From: Actinomycetota bacterium
GTDB lineage: Bacteria; Actinomycetota; Thermoleophilia; Solirubrobacterales; 70-9
Assembly (NCBI GenBank): GCA_018268695.1
Contig: JAFDWD010000875.1
Location: 1 to 5,224, forward strand
Direction of reading: 5' to 3'
DNA: 5,224 nt
This document shows positions 1 through 5,224 of this stretch, piece by piece (the first letter of the stretch is position 1; every line of letters begins with the position of its first letter). The translations under genes and the position numbers were made by a program. The notes under the pieces were generated by a model. The model worked only from the letters and a program-made list of their open reading frames with translations, did no database searches and was not told where the DNA came from.

Positions 1-345
1 CGTGTAGGCCATCGACAGGTCGTCGCGCGTCTTCACCGGGTACTTGTTGTGCATGTCGATCTTGCCGCCACGGTGCATCTGCATCGTGCGGTCGACGTAG
101 TCGAGGACCCGCGCGCCCCGGGTCGACCCGATCGCCCGCAGGATCCGCTCCCAGTGGTCGCGGTCGGAGGCGTCGATCGTGAACTCGCGGACCCGCTTGC
201 CCTCCGGCCCGGCCCCCGGCACGAGGTCGACGCCTTGCAGCTGACCCCCCGCCTCGGCGATCGCCGCCGTCAGTTTCCCGAGCGGCTCCTGCCGCGCATC
301 GAGCTCGACCCGGATAGTGACGCTGTACTGCGCAGAGACGGCCAT
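1..345 (-). CDS. NAD(P)-dependent malic enzyme with N-terminal ACT domain (5' part, runs off left edge)
   Basis: Malic enzyme oxidatively decarboxylates malate to pyruvate and CO2 with reduction of NAD(P), in the cytosol, linking the TCA cycle to pyruvate. Read on the minus strand from the ATG at 345-343, 115 codons are visible and the frame stays open to the window edge. Residues about 6-80 have the beta-alpha-beta pattern of an ACT-type small-molecule-binding domain (YSVTIRVELD at the start, then a helix and VREFTIDA). Residues about 93-115 (GGKIDMHNKYPVKTRDDLSM, then AYT) match the conserved entry into the malic-enzyme catalytic domain, where the family continues into TPGVA. The catalytic Tyr/Lys region and the Rossmann domain lie outside. 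Known of the family: many bacterial malic enzymes carry such an N-terminal ACT domain, presumed allosteric. No clear Shine-Dalgarno precedes the ATG, so the message may be leaderless or start elsewhere. The gene is divergent from the relic that follows; its ATG overlaps a plus-strand ATG within a CATG tetramer. Confidence 0.85.
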   Translation of the reverse strand, partial: MAVSAQYSVTIRVELDARQEPLGKLTAAIAEAGGQLQGVDLVPGAGPEGKRVREFTIDASDRDHWERILRAIGSTRGARVLDYVDRTMQMHRGGKIDMHNKYPVKTRDDLSMAYT

Positions 346-397
346 GCGTGAATCGAATCAAATTCCGCGATCCGGGCTGTTAGCGGGGGGAGAACTC

Positions 398-1065
398 GTG
401 ACTGTCGAGCAGCTGACCGAGGCGGGAATCGACCGGGATCGCGTGGCGCGTCAAACGAGGACGTCTGCACCGACTCCACCGAGGGATCTATGCAGCTGGC
501 CATCGAAGCCTACGCTGGCGGGGACGCTGGTTGGCAGGGGTTCTCGCGGTCGGGGACGGCGCGGTGCTCAGCCATGCGAGTGCCGCGGATCTCTGGCAGT
601 TCCTGAGACCGATTCCCGGACCGATCCACGTGAGGGTGGGCGGCGACGCCGGGCGACGTGGGCGCGGAGGAATCGTCATTCACTGCTCCCGGACCTCAGG
701 CAATGTGCCGTCACCAAGCGCCACGGCATCGCGGCCACGACCCCGGCGCGGACCATCGAAGAACTCCGCGGCGACGTCGAGCCGTATCTCTTTCGCCGGG
801 CGCTGCGGCAGGCGGAGCTCGCGGGGTATCGGGTGCCGCACCTGTCCGCGGTGAAGCGGACGCGCTCGGACCTCGAGCTGCTCTTCCTCTGCCTCTGCGA
901 CGACCACGGGCTCCCGCGGCCTCTGGCCAACCGGCGGGTCCATGGGCACCGCGCCGACTTCTTCTGGCCCGAGCAACGGGTCGTGGTGGAGGCCGACAGC
1001 TCGAAGCGACGCCCGGGGTGGTCGCGGCGGACCTCGCCGCGGGCCTCGGTCGGTCGCGCTTGTAA
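398..1065 (+). pseudogene. Decayed AbiEi-antitoxin-like winged-helix / DUF559 nuclease-fold protein (frameshifted, 3'-truncated)
   Basis: No single frame encodes this protein, but homology-like segments follow each other in three frames. From GTG 398, which has a GGGGGGAG-like ribosome site at 385-392, the first frame gives VTVEQLTEAGIDRDRVAR. Near 449-451 it shifts to the next frame: VKRGRLHRLHRGIYAAGHRS, then LAGVLAVGDGAVLSHASAAD. This is the helix-turn-helix plus 'LSHxSAAxLW' pattern of AbiEi-type antitoxins. Near 690-698 it returns to the first frame: RHGIAATTPARTIEELRG and LFRRALRQAELAG, then RSDLELLFLCLCDDHGLPRP and ADFFWPEQRVVVEAD. The last segment resembles the D...E-x-D region of the DUF559/Vsr-like PD-(D/E)XK fold. 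Near 1003 a third shift would lead to a TAA at 1063-1065. The usual C-terminal segment (H-x-T/R, F-x-x-D-R-x-R, then a final strand) is lacking. Intact relatives are about 280-300 residues by my recollection. Three indels in one gene beside clean neighbours indicate a non-functional relic rather than read errors. Family members often occur as lone genes of uncertain role in actinobacteria. Exact borders are uncertain; an in-frame ATG at 344 could be the ancestral start. Confidence 0.7.
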
Positions 1066-1088
1066 CAACGTTGTGAACGACATAGGTT
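1060..1088 (+). promoter_or_regulatory. Candidate promoter of the CotH-like gene (TTGTAA - 17 nt - TAGGTT)
   Basis: A -35-like TTGTAA at 1060-1065 matches TTGACA at four of six positions. It is followed by exactly 17 nt and a -10-like TAGGTT at 1083-1088, which fits the TAnnnT pattern typical of actinobacterial housekeeping promoters. This is an AT-richer island between GC-rich stretches. The expected transcription start, about 7 nt after the -10, falls on or beside the GTG at 1096, implying a leaderless message. The promoter follows directly on the probable end of the upstream relic (TAA at 1063-1065). It is a motif match only. Confidence 0.45.
1065..1074. promoter_or_regulatory. Perfect 10-bp palindrome ACAACGTTGT, possible operator
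   Basis: ACAACGTTGT equals its own reverse complement. It lies wholly inside the 17-nt spacer of the candidate promoter in front of the CotH-like gene. That is where a bound dimeric repressor would block RNA polymerase. One further matching pair is present at 1063/1076, with a mismatch at 1064/1075. A single palindrome of this length can occur by chance, and no matching regulator gene is in the window. Confidence 0.25.
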
Positions 1089-1095
1089 GGTGCCG

Positions 1096-2832
1096 GTGTG
1101 GGGAGCCAGGCTGATGGGTGTCACGTGCGCGGTGGTCGCGGCGTGCGCGTTCGTCGTCCCGAGTGCGCTTGCGGTGGGCGGCCCGGCCAACTGGATGTAC
1201 GAACCGACGACGTTCACCGAAATCCGCCTGACGCTGCCTCCGGCATCGGAAGCCGCGCTCGAAGTCGAACCCAAGGAATACGTCGAAGGGACGTTCGAAC
1301 TCGCGGAAACCGACGGGACGCCCGGTAGCGCCGGTGCGTTCTCGGCGCCGCTCACGGTCGGGATCGAGCTGAAGGGCAACCTCGGCTCCCTGCGCCGCCT
1401 CAGCGAAAAGGCCGCCTTCAAGGTCAAGTTCGACAAATTCGTCAAAGGCCAGTCCTTCATGGGGCTGGAAAAGATGACCTTGAACAACATGGTCCAGGAC
1501 CCTTCGATGATCCACGAGACGGTCACCTACGCGGCCTTCCACAAGATGGGCGTCCCCGCGCCGCACACCGGCTTCACCTACCTGACCGTCAACGGCAAGA
1601 GCTACGGCGTCCACCTGAACATCGAAACGCAGGATGTCCAGTCGCTGGAAAACGCCTTCGGCACGCCGTTCCAGGCGCCGCCACAGCACCTCTACGCGGG
1701 GGAATACGGCGCCGACGCGACGACCGCGAAATGGGAAGCGTTCGAAGTCTCGGAGGGCAAGAAGAAAAACCCCGGCGACAAAGCCGACCTCGAAGCCCTT
1801 GTCGCGGCGGTCGAAGCGAGCATGCCGACCTTCTCGCAGCGGGTCGAAGCGGTCGCCGACCTGAGCGAGATGACGAAGAACTGGCTGGTCGAAAAGTATG
1901 TCGGCAACTGGGACGGATACGCCGGGAAGGCACCGGACTCGACCCATCCGAACAACTACTACCTCTACAGCGACGCGGCCGGGAAGTTCTCGATGATGCC
2001 GTGGGGGACCGATCAGACCTGGCAGTCCTGGCGCCACTTGGGCTTCGGCGGCGGCGGTGGTGTCCTCTTCAGCGACTGCCTGGCGGAGACCGTCGGCTGC
2101 AACGAGCAGTACCTGGCCGCGGGACGCGAAGCGCTGGTGGCGTTGAACGCGCCGCAACTTGACGATCTCGCCCGCTGCACGGCCGCCGCCCTGAGGCCGT
2201 GGCAGGAATACGAAGCGGCGATCTCCGAACCCGAAAAGCTCCCCGATCCGGGCGCCGACGGGGAGGAAAACCTGGAAGCGGCGGAAGCGGAAGCCGTCTC
2301 GACCCGGAAATTCATCGCACTGCGCCCGGCGGAGCTGGCGACCTACCTGGGTGAACCGACGCCGACGGCGGTGCCGACCGGGGCCCCGTGCCCGGCGCTG
2401 CGGCCGATCGGCGGCTTCCCCGAGCCCCAGCCCGCCGACGAAGAAGTCACTCCGGGGACGACCGGGCCCGACGCAGGCGTGGGGGCGCCATCCTCGACGC
2501 CTCCGGCATCGACCCCCGCGTCGCCCGTCGCCCCTGTCCTCGCGCTGGGCCGCCGCCAGGCGACCGGGAAGTCGATCGCGATGACGCTCGGGGTTCCCGG
2601 CCCGGGGCGCGTGACCGTCGAGGGGAAGGCGGGCCGCCCGGCGTGGACGGCGTGCAGGGGCAGCGCGAACGTCACCGCCGCCGGCAGCGCCGCAGTGACC
2701 TGCCGCCTCACCGACCGCTTCGTGGCGCTCCTGCACGAGCGCTGGCGGCGGGTGCGGATCGACGTCCTCTTCGAGCCCGCCGCCGGCTCGCCGGAGCATC
2801 TCCGGCAGCCGATCCGCCTGCGCCGGCGCTGA
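1096..2832 (+). CDS. Secreted CotH-like (spore-coat kinase-fold) protein with C-terminal beta-rich domain
   Basis: The 578-residue product belongs to the CotH family, atypical protein-kinase-fold proteins known from Bacillus spore coats and from many secreted bacterial proteins; its substrate here is unknown. I chose GTG 1096 because a TAGGTT -10 element lies 7 nt upstream and because it places Arg5 ahead of the hydrophobic stretch. The resulting signal peptide spans residues 1-26 and ends SALA. ATG 1114, preceded by GGGGAG at 1100-1105, is a real alternative; TTG 1087 is less likely. The core runs from about 40 to 400: ELKGNLGSLRRLSEKAAFKV (about 92-110), TLNNMVQDPSMIHETVTYAA (about 128-147), a VNGKSYGVHLNIE strand (165-177), N-W-D at 271-273 as probable catalytic Asp273, and NNYYLY (286-291) leading to PWGTDQTW (302-309). 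Many family members have PWDxD at this last motif; here the first Asp is Gly304, with Asp306 kept. A Pro/Thr/Ser/Ala linker (about 445-480) leads to a C-terminal beta-rich module (about 485-578) with two cysteines and an Arg-rich end. The gene stands alone: relic upstream, polA 62 nt downstream. Glutamate in the core is mostly GAA, unlike polA. Confidence 0.85.
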   Translation: MWGARLMGVTCAVVAACAFVVPSALAVGGPANWMYEPTTFTEIRLTLPPASEAALEVEPKEYVEGTFELAETDGTPGSAGAFSAPLTVGIELKGNLGSLRRLSEKAAFKVKFDKFVKGQSFMGLEKMTLNNMVQDPSMIHETVTYAAFHKMGVPAPHTGFTYLTVNGKSYGVHLNIETQDVQSLENAFGTPFQAPPQHLYAGEYGADATTAKWEAFEVSEGKKKNPGDKADLEALVAAVEASMPTFSQRVEAVADLSEMTKNWLVEKYVGNWDGYAGKAPDSTHPNNYYLYSDAAGKFSMMPWGTDQTWQSWRHLGFGGGGGVLFSDCLAETVGCNEQYLAAGREALVALNAPQLDDLARCTAAALRPWQEYEAAISEPEKLPDPGADGEENLEAAEAEAVSTRKFIALRPAELATYLGEPTPTAVPTGAPCPALRPIGGFPEPQPADEEVTPGTTGPDAGVGAPSSTPPASTPASPVAPVLALGRRQATGKSIAMTLGVPGPGRVTVEGKAGRPAWTACRGSANVTAAGSAAVTCRLTDRFVALLHERWRRVRIDVLFEPAAGSPEHLRQPIRLRRR

Positions 2833-2853
2833 GCGTCGGGGCGTCGGAGAGGG

Positions 2854-2878
2854 GTCCGGCCGCGTCGGTCGCGCGGAC
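2854..2878 (+). terminator. GC-rich hairpin between the CotH-like gene and polA; weak terminator candidate
   Basis: GTCCG (2854-2858) pairs with CGGAC (2874-2878), and CGCG (2861-2864) pairs with CGCG (2870-2873), around a TCGGT loop. A two-base bulge sits on the 5' arm. The hairpin begins 22 nt after the TGA of the CotH-like gene and ends 16 nt before the polA ATG. No T-run follows, so it is not a classic intrinsic terminator, although actinobacterial terminators often lack the T tract. It could equally be chance pairing in GC-rich spacer DNA. Confidence 0.25.
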
Positions 2879-2881
2879 TCG

Positions 2882-2887
2882 TAGAGT
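2882..2887 (+). promoter_or_regulatory. Candidate -10 element of polA (TAGAGT), 7 nt before the ATG
   Basis: TAGAGT fits the actinobacterial TAnnnT -10 consensus and lies exactly 7 nt before the polA ATG. This is the same spacing as TAGGTT before the CotH-like start. It would put the transcription start at about the A of the ATG, giving a leaderless polA message. This agrees with the absence of a good Shine-Dalgarno; only a GAG at 2884-2886 is nearby. No convincing -35 hexamer is present 16-19 nt upstream. Confidence 0.35.
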
Positions 2888-2894
2888 TGCGCGG

Positions 2895-5224
2895 ATGGCC
2901 GACGCACCCGAGCTCTTCCTGATCGACGGCAACAGCCTCGCCTACCGGGCCTTCTTCGCCCTGCCCGAGTCGATCGGGACCAGCGACGGGCGCCCGACCA
3001 ACGCGATCTTCGGCCTCGCCTCGATGCTGGTGAAAATCATCGACGAGCATCATCCCCAGGGGGTCATCGTCGCCTGGGACGCCGGTTGGAGTGGGCGCGA
3101 GAAGACCTATGACCTCTACAAGGCCCAGCGCAAACCGCGTCCGGACCTGCTGAAGGAGCAGTGGCCGCATCTGATGCCGTTGGTCGAGGCCTTCGGGTAC
3201 ACCAACGTGAAGGTGGAAGGGTTCGAGGCCGACGACGTGATCGCCTCGCTGGCCCGGCAGGCGCGCGATCAGGGCATCGAGGTGATGGTGGTGACCGGCG
3301 ACCGCGACGCCTATCAGCTGGTCGGCGACGGGATCCGGGTGATGAGCACCTCGCGCGGGATCACCGAGACGAAGATCTACGACTCGGCCGCGGTCGAGGA
3401 GCGCTACGGCGTGCCGCCGACGCTGATCACCGACCTGATGGGGCTGCGCGGCGACACCTCCGACAACATTCCCGGCGTCCCCGGGATCGGCGAGAAAACC
3501 GCCACGCAGCTGCTGCAGAAATTCGGCTCGCTGGACAAGGTGCTGGAAAGCATCGACGAGATCTCTGGCGCCAAACGCAAGGAAAACCTGACGAACCACG
3601 CCGAGGACGCGCGGATGTCGCGGGCGCTGGCGACCCTGCAGTACGACATCGACACGGGGGTCGACCTCCAGGAGGCGCTCGACTCGGAGCCCGATCGCGG
3701 CGCGCTCCGTGACTTCATGCGCGAGTTCGAGCTCCGCGCCGTGCTCGAGCGCCTCGAAGAAGCGCTGCCGGAGGGCGACGCGGTCCCCGGCCGCAAGGTG
3801 GAGACCGAGCTCGAGGTGGAGACCGTGGAGGGGACCCCCGCCGACATCGGCGACGCGGCCCGCATCGCGGTCGCGCTCGATGGTGACCGCTGGGCGGCCG
3901 CCGACGGCGAGCGCATCCTCACCGGCACGGCGTCCCACGACGAGCTCGCCGTCGCCCTCGCCGGCAAGCCGCTCGCCGGCCACGACCTGAAGTCCCTCGG
4001 CGGGGGACGCCACGGGCTCCTCGCCGCCGCCGCCCGTGAGGGCGTCGAACTGGGGCTGGAGCACGACACGATGCTCGCCGCCTACCTGCTCGAGCCCCAG
4101 CGGCGCACCTACGACCTGATCGAGCTGGCCGCCGACGCCGGGATCGGCATCGCCGAGGGCGCCTCCGCTAACGACGGGAAAGAGGACGACGGCCAGCTGT
4201 CCCTGGGCGAGGAGGTCGAGGCGGGTCTCGATCCGGCCGAGGAGGCGCGCCTCGTCGCCGCCTTGGCCGAGGACCAGCTGCCGCGCGTCCAGGCGCTCGG
4301 CCTCGAGCCGCTGATGCGGGAGGTCGAGCTGCCGCTCGTCGCCGTCCTCGCGGCGATGGAACGGGAGGGGCTGAAGCTCGACGCGAAGCGCCTCGCCGAG
4401 GTCGGCGCCGGCTTCGGCGAGCGGATCGACCAACTGGAATCCGACATCTACGAGCTGGCGGGCGAGGAGTTCACGATCGGCTCGCCGCAGCAGGTCGGCC
4501 GCATCCTCTTCGAGAAACTCGAGCTGACCCGCAAGCGCCGCGGCAAAACCGGCTTCTCGACCGACGCCCGGGTGCTCCAGCAGATCCGCGACGAGCATCC
4601 GATCGTCGAGAAGATCGAGTCCTGGCGCGAGCTGACCAAGCTCAAGAACACCTACCTCGACTCGCTGCCGGACCTGATCGACCCCGAGACCGGCCGCGTC
4701 CACACGACCTTCAACCAGGCGGCGACCACCACCGGCCGCCTCTCCAGCACCAACCCGAACCTGCAGAACATCCCGATCCGCACCGAGATCGGCCGGCCGG
4801 TCCGCGCCTGCTTCGTCGCCGAGGAGGGGATGCGGTTGCTCTCCGCCGACTACAGCCAGGTCGAGCTTCGCGTCCTCGCCCACGTCGCCGACGAGAAAGT
4901 CCTCAAGGACGTCTTCCACGCCGGCGAGGACGTCCACTCGGCGACCGCCGCCGAGGTCTTCGAAATCCCCCCGGACGAGGTCGACGTCGGCCAGCGCTCG
5001 AAAGCGAAAATGGTCAACTTCGGGATCGTCTACGGGTTGACCGGTTTCGGCCTCGCCGACCGCCTCAACATCCCGCGCAAGGAGGCCGAGGAATTCGTCG
5101 CCCGGTACCTGGAGCGCTTCCCGGCGGTGCGTGCCTTCCGCGAGGAGGTGGTCGAACGCGCCCAGGACGAGGGCTTCGTCACCACCCTGATGGGTCGCCG
5201 CAGGCCGATCCCCGAGCTGCGCTC
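2895..5224 (+). CDS. polA: DNA polymerase I (5' 776 codons, runs off right edge)
   Basis: PolA fills repair gaps and removes RNA primers from Okazaki fragments. The reading frame is clean from ATG 2895 to the edge, where 776 codons plus 2 nt are visible. Residues 1-290 form the 5'-nuclease domain: FLIDGNSLAYRAFF (8-21), EADD (111-114), TGDRD (134-138), TSDNIPGVPGIGEKTA (188-203) with its helix-hairpin-helix, giving the metal-binding Asp set. Residues about 315-465 are a degenerate 3'-5' exonuclease domain. The D-x-E strand is reduced to ALDGD (327-331), the usual K-Y-D site reads KSL (366-368), and no final Y-x-x-x-D is recognisable, so proofreading is probably absent, as in Taq polymerase. 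The polymerase domain begins near 470: TTTGRLSSTNPNLQNIP (611-627), motif A SADYSQVELR with Asp652, and motif B with Arg701, Lys705, Phe709 and Tyr713 in NFGIVYG. Phe709 is the position that disfavours dideoxynucleotides in family-A enzymes. The V-H-D-E of motif C and roughly 100 residues lie past the edge. Glutamate codons are overwhelmingly GAG. The likely promoter is leaderless. Confidence 0.97.
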   Translation, partial: MADAPELFLIDGNSLAYRAFFALPESIGTSDGRPTNAIFGLASMLVKIIDEHHPQGVIVAWDAGWSGREKTYDLYKAQRKPRPDLLKEQWPHLMPLVEAFGYTNVKVEGFEADDVIASLARQARDQGIEVMVVTGDRDAYQLVGDGIRVMSTSRGITETKIYDSAAVEERYGVPPTLITDLMGLRGDTSDNIPGVPGIGEKTATQLLQKFGSLDKVLESIDEISGAKRKENLTNHAEDARMSRALATLQYDIDTGVDLQEALDSEPDRGALRDFMREFELRAVLERLEEALPEGDAVPGRKVETELEVETVEGTPADIGDAARIAVALDGDRWAAADGERILTGTASHDELAVALAGKPLAGHDLKSLGGGRHGLLAAAAREGVELGLEHDTMLAAYLLEPQRRTYDLIELAADAGIGIAEGASANDGKEDDGQLSLGEEVEAGLDPAEEARLVAALAEDQLPRVQALGLEPLMREVELPLVAVLAAMEREGLKLDAKRLAEVGAGFGERIDQLESDIYELAGEEFTIGSPQQVGRILFEKLELTRKRRGKTGFSTDARVLQQIRDEHPIVEKIESWRELTKLKNTYLDSLPDLIDPETGRVHTTFNQAATTTGRLSSTNPNLQNIPIRTEIGRPVRACFVAEEGMRLLSADYSQVELRVLAHVADEKVLKDVFHAGEDVHSATAAEVFEIPPDEVDVGQRSKAKMVNFGIVYGLTGFGLADRLNIPRKEAEEFVARYLERFPAVRAFREEVVERAQDEGFVTTLMGRRRPIPELR

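Noticed and set aside
49..351. 100-codon plus-strand open frame over the malic-enzyme start
   Set aside because: It is the reverse complement of a clear ACT/malic-enzyme reading frame, with no start signal or homology of its own.
350..359. Short GAATC GAATC direct repeat upstream of the malic-enzyme start
   Set aside because: It is only two 5-bp units, and no spacing or promoter context makes it more than chance.
398..2832. A toxin-antitoxin or kinase-nuclease defence module formed by the AbiEi-like gene and the CotH-like gene
   Set aside because: The AbiEi-like gene is broken and has no AbiEii-type nucleotidyltransferase beside it. The CotH-like protein is secreted and has its own promoter. 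Adjacency alone does not support a system.
676..2907. 743-codon open frame on the minus strand, antisense to the relic and the CotH-like gene
   Set aside because: The product is Arg/Gly/Asp-rich with no domain, and it spans two unrelated loci and an intergenic spacer. It is the expected antisense shadow of GC-rich codons.
3161..3712. 183-codon plus-strand open frame within polA
   Set aside because: It is an alternate frame of the polA 5'-nuclease domain with an Arg/Gly-rich composition and no motif.
2343..4937. 864-codon open frame on the minus strand, antisense to polA
   Set aside because: It is antisense to an unmistakable polA. Its low-complexity Leu/Gly/Asp/Val composition reflects complemented GC-rich codons, and it crosses into the CotH-like gene.

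Overview
The window is high-GC DNA. Its four protein-coding loci fit an actinobacterium-like genome, and I would guess the Thermoleophilia/Solirubrobacterales. The grounds are the very GC-rich third codon positions, an ACT-domain malic enzyme, an AbiEi/DUF559-type relic, a secreted CotH-like protein with a Pro/Thr/Ser linker and C-terminal module, and a PolA with a decayed proofreading domain. The placement is inference from protein style; there is no rRNA or other marker here.

Layout. (1) Minus strand, 1-345: the N-terminal 115 residues of an NAD(P)-dependent malic enzyme with an N-terminal ACT-like domain; the rest lies beyond the left edge. (2) Plus strand, about 398-1065: a decayed gene for an AbiEi-antitoxin-like winged-helix/DUF559 nuclease-fold protein. 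Its homology runs through three reading-frame changes and the C-terminus is missing. (3) Plus strand, 1096-2832: an intact secreted CotH-like (spore-coat kinase-fold) protein with a signal peptide, kinase-like core, low-complexity linker and small C-terminal beta-rich domain. (4) Plus strand, 2895 to the right edge: the first 776 codons of DNA polymerase I (polA), with an intact 5'-nuclease domain, a degenerate 3'-5' exonuclease domain and polymerase motifs A and B. Motif C falls beyond the window.

Regulation. The CotH-like gene and polA share an upstream arrangement: a TAGnnT hexamer, exactly 7 nt, then the start codon. This suggests leaderless transcripts. In front of the CotH-like gene there is also a TTGTAA hexamer 17 nt upstream, and a perfect 10-bp palindrome (ACAACGTTGT) sits inside that spacer as a possible operator.

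The genes do not form an evident pathway: central carbon metabolism, a dead accessory gene, a secreted kinase-fold protein and a DNA repair/replication enzyme. I see no CRISPR array, tRNA, rRNA, insertion sequence or prophage feature, and no convincing new multi-gene system. The points most worth following are the decayed nuclease-fold gene, the CotH-like protein (altered metal-site motif, aberrant glutamate codon use) and the shared leaderless promoter layout.
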